Translations under genes and position numbers: made by a program | In this document: piece by piece, positions 1 to 8,246 of the stretch | Layout of the letters: each line of letters begins with the position of its first letter | How positions within the stretch are numbered: position 1 is the stretch's first letter | The notes under the pieces: generated by a model | Databases searched by the model: none | What the model was told of the DNA's origin: nothing | The model's input: the letters and a program-made list of their open reading frames with translations, nothing else | Assembly: GCF_023016005.1 (NCBI RefSeq) | Contig: NZ_JALKAZ010000002.1 | Location: 186,001 to 250,000, forward strand | DNA from: Erythrobacter sp. F6033 | GTDB taxonomy: Bacteria; Pseudomonadota; Alphaproteobacteria; Sphingomonadales; Sphingomonadaceae | Direction of reading: 5' to 3' | Length of the DNA: 64,000 bases

Positions 1-1
1 T

Positions 2-190
2 GCCGACATGAGGGCGCATGGTGCGAAGGGCATCGTCTTGCTCGGCAGCAATATTTATTATCCGCGCTTCGGCTTCGTGCACGAGCCGCAGCTCACCTAT
101 GAAGGCGCGCCGCCCGAGTTTTTTCAGTGCCTGTTGCTGGAAGGCGATTTGCCGAGCGGCGCAGTGCACTTCGCGCCCGCTTTCGGCTAA
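2..190 (+). CDS. GNAT-family N-acetyltransferase, C-terminal fragment
   Basis: Only the last 62 codons are in the window; the gene enters from the left edge. The fragment contains a segment reading GSNIYYPRFGF, the short beta-strand and Tyr/Phe-rich turn seen near the C-terminus of YhbS-type GCN5-related acetyltransferases, which move an acetyl group from acetyl-CoA to an amine. It ends in a TAA four bases before the convergent stop of the beta-helix gene. The acetyl-CoA binding loop lies outside the window, so the substrate cannot be judged. Family assignment is moderate. Confidence 0.65.
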   Translation, partial: ADMRAHGAKGIVLLGSNIYYPRFGFVHEPQLTYEGAPPEFFQCLLLEGDLPSGAVHFAPAFG

Positions 191-194
191 ACCC

Positions 195-1199
195 TTACCG
201 CTCTTCGTATTGCGTCAGACCGTCTGCGAGACGGTTACCAGACATAACCACGCGCGAACCTGTCCAATCGGCGAGGAATACGCTTGCGCGGCGCAGACCG
301 GGAACAAAGCGGGCTTCGTTGTTGGTCACGTTCAGACCGTCAGAGCCATGCAGGTTCTGCTCTGCGCCCAACGCGATGAAGGCGGAGTAGTTTTCCTTGT
401 CACGCCCCTGCACAAACCAGTTTTGGGCGATGCGTCCCGTGGCGCCTGCGGGCAGATCGATCATGTAGTTCGTTCCGCGGCCATTGGCATCGTCAAACGA
501 ATTGCCTTCAATCACCACATTGCTGGCACGCGCTTTGAGATAGTGCCCGCCTTGACCGCGCTCAAACCGGCTTTCGCGCACCGTCAGCTGACCATAGTCG
601 CCAGTGTAGATCGAGTGCGCGCAGCCTGCGGAATTCTCGCATGTGCCAAGCCCGCTGAATGTCGAACGCGTGATGAAGATGCGGCCATTCGGATTGTTAG
701 CCGTCAGAATGCCTTGCTGGCTGTTTAGGAAACGCCCGAATGCAACATTGAGCGAGCCTTTCTCCAACCGGATGCCCGCGCCATTGCCATCGCGCACATT
801 GATGCCGCTGAACGTCACGCCGCGCACCTCAGCGCCAACACCGCGCAATACCAGCGCCGCTTTACCTTCGCAGGCGGTCCGATCGAGCACCGCCGTGCCA
901 TATGTGTCCGCAACGTAGCTAATGACGCCTGCGGTCTGAACGGCGCATTGGCGATAAGTGCCCGGAGCGATTTGGATGGTTCCCTTGGCCGCGCCAATCG
1001 AGTCGACCGCTTGCTGTAGACTTTCGAAGCCGCGGCCCGTTTCCATCACAGTGAAAGCCGACATGCGGGGCGCTGGAGCCTGCGCCGTGACAGCCGCCAC
1101 AGGCAAGGCGGCAGCCGCCAGTGAAGCAACGACGAGGCCACCCCAGATGGATGGGCGGGAAAGCGAGGCTGTTTCAGCTGATGGGCGCGTGTGTGTCAT
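195..1199 (-). CDS. Exported right-handed beta-helix protein
   Basis: A 334-residue protein from the ATG reading MTHTRPS; an upstream in-frame start at 1241 is possible but adds a charged extension before the signal peptide. A hydrophobic segment with small residues (about residues 20-40, ending in AVTAQA) looks like a signal peptide. The body repeats short strands of the kind GVTFSGINVRDGNGAGI, VAFGRFLNSQQGI and VVIEGNSFDDANG, the pattern of parallel beta-helix proteins (NosD/pectate-lyase-like). These usually bind or cleave polysaccharides, but no catalytic residues could be assigned, so the role is unknown. Cysteines lie in AACEGKA- and GTCENSAGC-like positions and might form disulfides. 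It converges on the acetyltransferase fragment. Confidence 0.75.
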   Translation of the reverse strand: MTHTRPSAETASLSRPSIWGGLVVASLAAAALPVAAVTAQAPAPRMSAFTVMETGRGFESLQQAVDSIGAAKGTIQIAPGTYRQCAVQTAGVISYVADTYGTAVLDRTACEGKAALVLRGVGAEVRGVTFSGINVRDGNGAGIRLEKGSLNVAFGRFLNSQQGILTANNPNGRIFITRSTFSGLGTCENSAGCAHSIYTGDYGQLTVRESRFERGQGGHYLKARASNVVIEGNSFDDANGRGTNYMIDLPAGATGRIAQNWFVQGRDKENYSAFIALGAEQNLHGSDGLNVTNNEARFVPGLRRASVFLADWTGSRVVMSGNRLADGLTQYEER

Positions 1200-1349
1200 T
1201 CCGGTGGCATAGCGCGCTTTGTGGAAAGACGAGCGCGCCAAGGCACCACTGTCTCGATACGGATCATCATTTCGCGCTTTGATAAACAGCCCGGCCTTGG
1301 CTACACGTCTCAGGCAATCATGTTTGGGATTATCGAGGAGGAAACCCTG

Positions 1350-1676
1350 ATGAAGAAATTCACCACTATCGCCATGCTTGGCACCGCGTCACTCGCATTG
1401 GCTGCATGCGGAAGCTCGGATGACGCTTCGAACAATCTTGAGGTCGAAACGGTAGAAATGCCTGCCGAGGAAGCGCTTGAGCCGGTTGCGGAAGAGCCGG
1501 TTGAAGACACGTCTGTCGCCGAAGTTGAAGGCCCGCCTCCGGTGGACACGGCAACGGCAGAAGAAGCGGCAGAAGCTGCTGCAGGTGTTGCAGAAGCCGT
1601 TGAAGCAGCGGAAGCCGCCGAAGCCGCACTGGCCGCTGAAGCAGCAGAAGCCGCAGCCAATATCGAAATCGAATGA
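1350..1676 (+). CDS. Small acidic Ala/Glu-rich lipoprotein
   Basis: A 108-residue protein starting MKKFTTIAML. The start is fixed by a GAGGAGG ribosome-binding site at about 1335-1341. Residues 1-20 form a lipoprotein signal with lipobox LAAC, so the mature protein is probably lipid-anchored. The rest is highly acidic: a Glu/Pro/Val stretch (about 30-65) followed by an Ala/Glu repeat (AEAAEAAEAA type, about 68-103) likely to form a long helix or coiled coil. There is no known domain. The stop overlaps the start of the next lipoprotein gene (ATGA), so the two are probably co-translated. The low-complexity tail also creates long open frames on the other strand, which are not genes. Confidence 0.75.
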   Translation: MKKFTTIAMLGTASLALAACGSSDDASNNLEVETVEMPAEEALEPVAEEPVEDTSVAEVEGPPPVDTATAEEAAEAAAGVAEAVEAAEAAEAALAAEAAEAAANIEIE

Positions 1677-1924
1677 TGCGACTTTCACATCGTCACAGCC
1701 AAGTGATGCTTGTGACAGCCTGCGTCGCTCTGGCGGCTTGCGACAGCTCGGGCGGAACCGCGCCCGGCGCTGTTAGCGAGGGCGAAGCGCGCGCGCTCGA
1801 AGAAGCCGCTGAAATGCTGGACGAACGCGGCCTGCCGGAAGGCGTGGTGCCCGATCCAGATGCGGCGGTTGCCGCGGAACCGGTGGACGAAGACGCCAAT
1901 CCTTCTGGTGCGGAAGCCGAGTAG
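1673..1924 (+). CDS. Small acidic lipoprotein, partner of preceding gene
   Basis: An 83-residue protein starting at the ATG that overlaps the upstream TGA by four bases; a second in-frame ATG follows at 1676. The N-terminus is basic, then hydrophobic (MLVTACVALAAC), with a lipobox Cys at about residue 23. The mature part is short and strongly acidic (EGEARALEEAAEMLDE, then Asp/Glu/Pro) with no recognised fold. Together with the gene before it, this gives two unrelated-looking acidic lipoproteins in one operon. Function is unknown. Confidence 0.7.
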   Translation: MMRLSHRHSQVMLVTACVALAACDSSGGTAPGAVSEGEARALEEAAEMLDERGLPEGVVPDPDAAVAAEPVDEDANPSGAEAE

Positions 1925-1968
1925 GATAGGCGACAAGCCTGCGCCCTAATGAGAGGATCGAACCTGCA

Positions 1969-3156
1969 ATGAATGCCGCCGTAAATCCGGGAATGGACGA
2001 AGACACATTCGAACAATTCGCCGAACAATTGGATCGCTATGTCAGCGAGCGGTTAATCCCCGCAGAGGGCGAATTGATCGAGAATGACGCGGTCCCGCCG
2101 GAAATCGTCGACGAAATGCGCGAAATGGGCTTGTTCGGGATTTCAGTGCCTGAGGAATATGGCGGCGCAGGTCTGAACGTTACGCAATATGCCCGCGTCG
2201 TGAACGCAATGAGCTATGCCGCGCCTGCATACCGTTCGATCTTCTCGATCAATGTCGGGATGTTCGCGAGCGCCCTTAAAAATGGCGGAACCGAAGCCCA
2301 GCGCGCCGAGTGGTATCCGCAGTTGGTCGAAGGCAAGATTGCCTGTTTTGGCCTGACTGAACCGGGCTCAGGCAGCGATTCCGCGGCCATGCAGACCACC
2401 GCCACACCCGATCCAGATGGCAACGGATGGGTACTCAACGGAACCAAGCGGTACATAACCAACGCGCCGCATGCCGATGTCGCGCTGATCATGGCACGAA
2501 CAGAGAAAGACGCCCTGCCAAAGAATGCGCATGTCAGCGCGTTTCTTGTTCCGATGAACACACCGGGCGTTTCAACCGGTTCGCCGGACAAGAAGATGGG
2601 GCAGTCAGGCTCGCACATTTCCGACATCATGCTTGATGATGTGAAGGTGCCCGGTGATGCTCTATTGGGCGGAGAGACCGGCAAAGGTTTCCGCTTTGCA
2701 ATGCAAAGCCTCGACAATGGCCGTATTTCAGTTGGCGCGGCGGCAACCGGCTATGCTCGCCGTGCGCTAAACTCCGCGCTCCGCTACGCCAATGAACGCA
2801 AGGCGTTTGGCGAGCCGATTGCCAATTTCCAACTGATCCAGGCGATGCTCGCCGACAGCGAGACCGAGATCTACGCCGCCGAATGCATGATGCGCGATGT
2901 CACGGCTCGTGCTGATCGCGGCGAGAATATCATCACCAAAGCCGCTGCATTCAAAGTCTTTGCCTCTGAAATGTGCGGGCGTGTCGTGGACCGTGTCGTG
3001 CAAATCTATGGCGGGGCTGGTTACTTGGCAGAATACGATGCCGAGCGGTTTTTCCGAGATGCGCGTATCTACCGGATTTACGAAGGCACCACACAGATTC
3101 TCCAACTCCAGATCGCCAAGCATATGCTGCGCGAATGGGAAGCGATGAACGGATAA
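1969..3156 (+). CDS. Acyl-CoA dehydrogenase
   Basis: A 395-residue FAD enzyme that oxidises acyl-CoA to 2-enoyl-CoA, passing electrons to electron-transfer flavoprotein. The start has GAGAGGA about 10 bases upstream. Family signatures are clear: FGLTEPGSGSD (about 128-138, FAD/substrate site), ANERKAFGEPI (about 275-285), and the C-terminal IYGGAGYLAEYDAERFFRD followed by IYEGTTQI, where the Glu of YEGT is the usual catalytic-base position in many members. The length is normal. It is the first gene of a tight operon with CoA-transferase, thiolase and hydratase, so it acts on one specific acyl-CoA of unknown identity. Confidence 0.93.
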   Translation: MNAAVNPGMDEDTFEQFAEQLDRYVSERLIPAEGELIENDAVPPEIVDEMREMGLFGISVPEEYGGAGLNVTQYARVVNAMSYAAPAYRSIFSINVGMFASALKNGGTEAQRAEWYPQLVEGKIACFGLTEPGSGSDSAAMQTTATPDPDGNGWVLNGTKRYITNAPHADVALIMARTEKDALPKNAHVSAFLVPMNTPGVSTGSPDKKMGQSGSHISDIMLDDVKVPGDALLGGETGKGFRFAMQSLDNGRISVGAAATGYARRALNSALRYANERKAFGEPIANFQLIQAMLADSETEIYAAECMMRDVTARADRGENIITKAAAFKVFASEMCGRVVDRVVQIYGGAGYLAEYDAERFFRDARIYRIYEGTTQILQLQIAKHMLREWEAMNG

Positions 3157-3162
3157 CCCACC

Positions 3163-4404
3163 TTGTATAATCTTCTAAGCGACCTTTCGATTATCGAGGT
3201 TTCCAGCTTTGTCGCCTCTCCGACCGCTGGCCTGTATTGCGCGCAGATGGGCGCAGAGGTGATCCGCGTCGATCACAAGGCCGGCGGGCTGGATTACGAC
3301 CGCTACATGCTCACCAAAGAAGGGCGCTCGCTGTCTTGGGAGAACCTGAACCGGGCCAAGAAATCGGTCGCGCTCGACCTGCGCAGCGGCGAAGGGCGCG
3401 AATTATGCGTCGAGCTGGCAGCCAAAACAGGCCAGTGCATTACCAACCTGCCGGAGAAGAGTTTTCTCAGCCACGCCGCGATCAAAGCGGCTCAGCCGGA
3501 GGGCGCACCTGATCTCACATCGGTGCGGATCATGGGCTGGCATGACGGGCGACAGGCGATGGATTTCACCGTCAACGCTGCATCTGGCTATCCATTGATG
3601 ACCGGACCGGATGATTGGGACATGGCAACCGCGCCGCCGGTCAACCAAGTGCTGCCCGCGTGGGATTTCATAACGGGTGCCTATTGCGCCTTTGCGATGC
3701 TCGCCGCGCTTCGCCACCGCGATGCGACCGGCCTGGGCTCGGAAGTGCGCGTGCCGCTCGGCGATGTCGCTATCGGTACGACCGCCAATGCTGGAATGAT
3801 GGCAGAGATGCTGTATCGTGGCAGCGACCGGGAGCGGCTTGGCAATGCGATCTGGGGCGCATTTGGCCGCGATTTCCGGTCAAAAGACGGCGTACGCTTT
3901 ATGGTGGCAGCGCTCACGGCGAAGCAATGGGCGGGCCTGGTCGAGGCTTTCGGCGTAGCATCGCCGATCAGCAAGCTCGAAGCGGAAGTGGGCGTTACAT
4001 TTGCCGATGGCGACGATCCCCGCTTCAAACATCGCCATGCGCTGTTCGACATCTTCCAGAATGTCGCGGGTAGCCACGATTACAATGTGCTGGAATCGCT
4101 CATGGCGGCACATGGCTGCACCTTCGAGAAATACCGCACTGCGCATGAGGCGGCGAACGATCCCGCGCTTGTCACCGACAATCCGATGTTCGGCCCTTCG
4201 CCGGCAAACCCATCAGGTTTTGAATATCCCGCGCCGCGTTCCTTTGCGAACATACCCGATCAAAGCGCGGGCGATCCGGCGCCCGCGCCTTACCTCGGGC
4301 AGCATTCCGAAGAGGTGCTTACCGAAAGACTTGGCCTGTCGAGCGGCGCCATTGGCAAGCTTGTGGATGCCGGAACCGTGGCTTTGAGTGATAAGGACCG
4401 CTGA
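3163..4404 (+). CDS. Family III CoA-transferase (CaiB/BaiF type)
   Basis: A 413-residue protein. The start used is TTG (MYNLLSDLSI), six bases after the dehydrogenase stop; no nearer ATG fits the family N-terminus (DLSIIEVSSFVASPTAG and a QMGAEVIRVD strand). Family III enzymes move CoA between acids through an aspartyl-CoA intermediate; Asp168 in AWDFITGAYCAFAMLAAL sits where the catalytic Asp is expected. Relatives include formyl-CoA, carnitine and mesaconyl-CoA C1-C4 transferases. The stop overlaps the thiolase start (TGATG). Together with a mesaconyl-CoA-hydratase-like gene downstream, a branched or C4-C5 dicarboxyl-CoA substrate is possible, but this is inference. Confidence 0.87.
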   Translation: MYNLLSDLSIIEVSSFVASPTAGLYCAQMGAEVIRVDHKAGGLDYDRYMLTKEGRSLSWENLNRAKKSVALDLRSGEGRELCVELAAKTGQCITNLPEKSFLSHAAIKAAQPEGAPDLTSVRIMGWHDGRQAMDFTVNAASGYPLMTGPDDWDMATAPPVNQVLPAWDFITGAYCAFAMLAALRHRDATGLGSEVRVPLGDVAIGTTANAGMMAEMLYRGSDRERLGNAIWGAFGRDFRSKDGVRFMVAALTAKQWAGLVEAFGVASPISKLEAEVGVTFADGDDPRFKHRHALFDIFQNVAGSHDYNVLESLMAAHGCTFEKYRTAHEAANDPALVTDNPMFGPSPANPSGFEYPAPRSFANIPDQSAGDPAPAPYLGQHSEEVLTERLGLSSGAIGKLVDAGTVALSDKDR

Positions 4405-5630
4405 TGACTAGAAGAGCCGCAATCGTTTCGCCGCTGCGCACTCCGGTGGGCAAATTCCTCGGCGGGCTATCCAGCCTGAATGCAGGTGAATTGGGCGCGA
4501 TCATCCTGAAGGCGCTGGTCGAGCGGAGCGGAATTGATCCTGCCCGCGTCGATGATGTTGTGTTCTCGCAAGGGTATGGAAACGCCGAAGCACCGGCCAT
4601 CGGGCACTGGTCATGGCTCGCCGCTGGATTGCCATTGGAAGTGCCCGGCTATCAGCTGGACCGGCGCTGCGGCAGCGGCCTGCAAGCGGTCGCCAATGCC
4701 GCAATGATGGTTGAAACCGGTATGGCCGATGTCGTCGTCGCGGGCGGATGCGAAAGCATGTCCAATGTCGAACATTACACGCTCCAAGGGCGCGGCGGCG
4801 CACGCATGGGCGATATCACTTTGCATGATCGCCTTTCGCGCGGACGCTTGATGAGCCAGCCAATTGAACGCTTTGGCGTCATCACCGGCATGATCGAAAC
4901 GGCGGAAAACCTTGCCAAAGACTATGGCATCAGCCGCGAAGACGCCGATGCCTATGCCGTCCGCTCTCACCAGAACGCGGCAGCAGCATGGGAAGCGGGC
5001 AAGTTCGATGCGCAGCTCGTGCCGGTTGAAGTACCGCAGCGCCGCAAAGACCCGATCACGTTCGATCAGGACGAAGGCTACCGCGCCGACGCGACTGTAG
5101 AATCGCTTGCCGACTTGCGTCCCATTGATGGCAGACGCGATCCTGACGCCATCGTAACGGCAGGCAATGCGAGCCAGCAAAACGACGCAGCGGCGGCATG
5201 TCTTGTGGTGGCCGAAGACAAGCTTGAAGAGTTGGGGCTGGAGCCCTCGCTCTGGTTCGGCGGCTGGGCAGCGGCAGGCTGCGACCCGTCGCGCATGGGA
5301 ATTGGTCCTGTTCCCGCGGTCGAGCGGCTATTTGAACGGCGCGGATATTCTTGGGGCGATATCGATTTGGTTGAGCTCAACGAGGCATTCGCGCCGCAAG
5401 TGCTCGCTGTCCTGAAAGGTTGGGGCTGGTCTGAGGATGACAGCCGCCGCGAGATATTGAACGTTAATGGATCGGGCATTTCGCTCGGCCATCCGATCGG
5501 TGCGACTGGCGGGCGAATTCTCGCCGACATGGCCGCAGAAATGCACCGGCGCCAAGCGCGATACGGGCTCGAAACGATGTGCATCGGCGGTGGCCAAGGT
5601 ATCGCAGCGGTGTTTGAACGCGCGACATGA
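4404..5630 (+). CDS. Acetyl-CoA C-acyltransferase (thiolase)
   Basis: A 408-residue thiolase that cleaves or forms 3-ketoacyl-CoA with acetyl-CoA. The nucleophile is Cys89 in DRRCGSGLQA. The NEAFAPQ motif, GHPIGATGGR with the catalytic His, and the second Cys in CIGGGQG near the C-terminus are all present, so it should be active. It overlaps its upstream neighbour by one base and the downstream hydratase by four (ATGA), indicating translational coupling. Within the operon it would release acetyl-CoA at the end of a short beta-oxidation-like route. It is distinct from the second thiolase at 17064-18245. Confidence 0.93.
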   Translation: MTRRAAIVSPLRTPVGKFLGGLSSLNAGELGAIILKALVERSGIDPARVDDVVFSQGYGNAEAPAIGHWSWLAAGLPLEVPGYQLDRRCGSGLQAVANAAMMVETGMADVVVAGGCESMSNVEHYTLQGRGGARMGDITLHDRLSRGRLMSQPIERFGVITGMIETAENLAKDYGISREDADAYAVRSHQNAAAAWEAGKFDAQLVPVEVPQRRKDPITFDQDEGYRADATVESLADLRPIDGRRDPDAIVTAGNASQQNDAAAACLVVAEDKLEELGLEPSLWFGGWAAAGCDPSRMGIGPVPAVERLFERRGYSWGDIDLVELNEAFAPQVLAVLKGWGWSEDDSRREILNVNGSGISLGHPIGATGGRILADMAAEMHRRQARYGLETMCIGGGQGIAAVFERAT

Positions 5631-6475
5631 GCTTTGATGCTTGGATCGGAGGCGCGCAGCAGTCGAGCGACAATCTGGATGAGGCGCAAGCCACGCGCTG
5701 GCTGGCGACTTTCAATCTTGCGAAACCTGACCCTGCAATCATGCCGCAAGGCATCCATTTCGCGCTTTGCACGCCCGATGCGCCGACCGAAGCGCTTGGC
5801 GAAGACGGGCATCCAGCTAGAGATGACAGCTCAGGCAGCTTCCTTCCACCATTCCCGATGCCGCGCAGAATGTGGGCCTCGAGCGCCATGGAGTTCCGCG
5901 CGCCTATCGCTATCGGCGCTACTGTCACCCGCACCAGCCGCGTTGCTTCGATCACCGAGAAAGACGGCAGCAGCGGCAAGCTTGCCTTCGTCAATGTGGA
6001 CCACGAGACACATGCCAACGGCACATTGTCTGTGCGCGAGACGCAGACTTTGGTCTATCGGGACGCCGCGCCTGCCGATGCGCCGCTTTTGCCGCCTGAG
6101 CAGGGGGAAGAACGCTTCGATCCCTCAGGATGGGACGTGCATCGCGCTCTCACTCCCGATCCGCGCCTTTTGTTTCGCTATTCTTCGCTCACGTTCAACT
6201 CGCACCGCATCCATTATGACGCGCCTTATGCCCGCGATGTCGAGCGGTATCGCGGACTTGTGGTCCACGGGCCGCTCACTGCCAGCCTCTTATTGCAGCT
6301 GGCCGCAAGAAAGCTTGGCGAAAACGCTCTGCGAACATTCGAGTTTCGCGGAGTCTCGCCTGCAATAGCTGGGGAGCCGCTGCACCTTGTGATGCGTGCT
6401 TCAGAAGACGGCTTCGAACTCGGTGCATTCGCAGCCGACGGTCGCCAGATCACCAAAGCGAAGGCTTCGACCTAA
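5627..6475 (+). CDS. FAS1-like dehydratase / MaoC-type acyl-CoA hydratase
   Basis: A 282-residue double-hotdog protein. The N-terminal part (MPRRMWASSAMEFRAPI, with TRTSRVASITEKDG) resembles the FAS1-like dehydratase domain of mesaconyl-C4-CoA hydratase and mitochondrial HTD2. The C-terminal part has LFRYSSLTFNSHRIHYDAPYA followed by GLVVHGPLTASLL, the HxIHYD and HG elements of the hydratase active site. It hydrates an enoyl-CoA. It starts within the thiolase stop, and its own stop overlaps the PPK2 stop on the other strand. Together with the family III transferase it suggests a dicarboxyl- or branched acyl-CoA pathway; the substrate is not provable from sequence. Confidence 0.83.
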   Translation: MSFDAWIGGAQQSSDNLDEAQATRWLATFNLAKPDPAIMPQGIHFALCTPDAPTEALGEDGHPARDDSSGSFLPPFPMPRRMWASSAMEFRAPIAIGATVTRTSRVASITEKDGSSGKLAFVNVDHETHANGTLSVRETQTLVYRDAAPADAPLLPPEQGEERFDPSGWDVHRALTPDPRLLFRYSSLTFNSHRIHYDAPYARDVERYRGLVVHGPLTASLLLQLAARKLGENALRTFEFRGVSPAIAGEPLHLVMRASEDGFELGAFAADGRQITKAKAST

Positions 6476-7251
6476 TCCTTGATCGGATAATCCGCGATTG
6501 GCTCGATCACCGTGTAGCTTTCAGACTTTGGCTCACGGCCCAGCTCGGGAAAATCAATCGCTGGTGGCTCGATATGGGTGTCGGGCAGCCGATCGAGCAA
6601 ATCGCGAATCAGGCTGAGCCGCCCGCGTTTCTGGTCGTTGAAATCCACCAAAGTCCACGGTGCGTTGTTAGTGTGCGTCGCGTTCAGCATCGCCTCGCGC
6701 GCTTCGGTGTAGGCATCGTATTTCTCACGCGCGGCGAGATCGACAGGCGAAAGCTTCCAGCGTTTCAACGGATCCTCGAGCCGTTCGCGAAGCCGTTCTT
6801 CCTGATTATCCTGATCGGTCGTCAACCAGTATTTGAATAACAGGATACCGTCATCGGTCAGTTGCTTTTCGAAGATCGGGGCTTGCTCGAGAAACGCATC
6901 GACCTGTTCAGGTTTCGCATAGCCCATCACCTTTTCGACACCGGCGCGATTGTACCAGCTGCGGTCGAACAGCACGATTTCACCCGCGCTTGGCAGATGG
7001 TCGACGTACCGTTGGAAATACCACTGCGTCTGCTCATCATCGGTTGGTTTGCCAAGAGCAACCGTGCGGCACTGGCGCGGGTTCAATTTGTCGCGCACCG
7101 CGCGGATCGCGCCGCCCTTGCCCGCCGTATCGCGTCCTTCGAACAGCACCACGATCCGCGCGCCGGTTGTCCGCGCCCAGCGGGCCATGCCGACCAGCTC
7201 CTCCGTCATCGGCTCGAGCAGTTTGCGGTAGTCTTTGCCTTTTAGGCCCAT
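6472..7251 (-). CDS. ppk2: Polyphosphate kinase 2
   Basis: A 259-residue kinase that transfers phosphate between polyphosphate and nucleoside (di/mono)phosphates. The ATG at MGLKGKDYRK is preferred: it has GAGAGAAA just upstream and matches the usual PPK2 N-terminus, whereas the frame opens 27 codons earlier. Visible motifs are Walker A-like FEGRDTAGKGGAIRAV (about 37-52), Walker B-like LFDRSWYNRAGVE (about 100-112), and the lid region KYWLTTDQDNQEERLRERLEDP. Length fits the single-domain PPK2 family; class I versus II/III was not resolved. It is divergent from phhA with only 55 bp between starts. Confidence 0.92.
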   Translation of the reverse strand: MGLKGKDYRKLLEPMTEELVGMARWARTTGARIVVLFEGRDTAGKGGAIRAVRDKLNPRQCRTVALGKPTDDEQTQWYFQRYVDHLPSAGEIVLFDRSWYNRAGVEKVMGYAKPEQVDAFLEQAPIFEKQLTDDGILLFKYWLTTDQDNQEERLRERLEDPLKRWKLSPVDLAAREKYDAYTEAREAMLNATHTNNAPWTLVDFNDQKRGRLSLIRDLLDRLPDTHIEPPAIDFPELGREPKSESYTVIEPIADYPIKD

Positions 7252-7289
7252 AGTTTCTCTCGGTTTGGTGTTGCCTTGCGGCGATGGTA

Positions 7290-7303
7290 GTATCACATGA
7301 TAC
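7290..7303. promoter_or_regulatory. Palindrome between ppk2 and phhA
   Basis: A perfect inverted repeat with six-base arms GTATCA and TGATAC separated by two bases. It lies three bases before the phhA ATG and about 38 bp upstream of the ppk2 ATG, in the short shared divergent region. Placement suits an operator for a dimeric regulator acting on one or both genes. The regulator is not encoded nearby. Confidence 0.4.
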
Positions 7304-7306
7304 ATC

Positions 7307-8245
7307 ATGGCTACACTTGCTGATCCTGACACCGATTTTTCTCGTCTGCCCGACCTGCCGGAAGACGTCTTTACTGCGCCATTGGCGAAGCCTGCGCATT
7401 TGGGGGGCGACTGGCTAGAACCTGCGCAGACCGACTATTCATCGGACGATCACGGGATTTGGAATGAGCTGTTCGCTCGCCAAATGGAGGTTTTGCCCGG
7501 TCGTGCGGCCAGCGCCTTTATGGCAGGGCTCGACAAGCTCGATCTGTCACGCGGCGGCATTCCGGAATTCGGTGTGCTGTCTGAAGAACTGGATAAGCTC
7601 ACCGGGTGGAGCGTCGTGCCCGTTCCGATGCTGATCCCGGATCACGTGTTTTTCTGGCATCTGGCGAACCGGCGTTTCCCTGCGGGCAATTTCATCCGGA
7701 CGCGCGAGACTTTCGACTATATTCAGGAACCCGACGTGTTCCACGATGTGTTCGGCCACGTCCCGATGCTGACTGATCCGGTCTATGCCGATTACATGCA
7801 GGAATATGGCCGCGCCGGTTGGAAGGCGATGCATTACAATCGGCTCAAATCCCTCGGTGCGCTCTATTGGTATACCGTGGAGTTCGGCCTGATCGAAGAA
7901 GCCGACGGCATCAAAGCCTATGGAGCGGGAATTCTCTCAGGCCCGACAGAAGCAAAATTCGCGGTCGAGGCCGAAAGCCCGAACCGGATCATGCTCAATG
8001 TCGATCGGGTGATGCGCACCGACTATGTGATCAGCGATCTTCAGCCGACCTACTTTGTAATCGAAAGCTTCGATGATCTGTTCCGCCAGACGGTGGAGCG
8101 CGATTTTGACCGGCTCTATAAAAATCTCGCGCCGGGCTTCACCTACGCCAACAGCGCGGTGATCGATGTCGATTATGTGGTGAACCGCGGAACGCAGGAA
8201 TATCATCTGCGCGGCGGACGGGGCAGCAGCGCAGCCCCGGTCTAG
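7307..8245 (+). CDS. phhA: Phenylalanine 4-monooxygenase
   Basis: A 312-residue non-heme iron, tetrahydrobiopterin-dependent hydroxylase converting phenylalanine to tyrosine. The 2-His-1-carboxylate iron site is intact: His146 and His151 in PDVFHDVFGHVP and Glu192 in WYTVEFGL. Other family blocks include RRFPAGNFIRT and AYGAGILSGPTEA. The N-terminus is short, as in bacterial enzymes, with no regulatory ACT domain. It starts 55 bp from the divergent ppk2 start, behind a palindrome. Its 3' end nearly meets the convergent small membrane-protein gene. No carbinolamine dehydratase gene is visible. Confidence 0.95.
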   Translation: MATLADPDTDFSRLPDLPEDVFTAPLAKPAHLGGDWLEPAQTDYSSDDHGIWNELFARQMEVLPGRAASAFMAGLDKLDLSRGGIPEFGVLSEELDKLTGWSVVPVPMLIPDHVFFWHLANRRFPAGNFIRTRETFDYIQEPDVFHDVFGHVPMLTDPVYADYMQEYGRAGWKAMHYNRLKSLGALYWYTVEFGLIEEADGIKAYGAGILSGPTEAKFAVEAESPNRIMLNVDRVMRTDYVISDLQPTYFVIESFDDLFRQTVERDFDRLYKNLAPGFTYANSAVIDVDYVVNRGTQEYHLRGGRGSSAAPV

Positions 8246-8246
8246 G

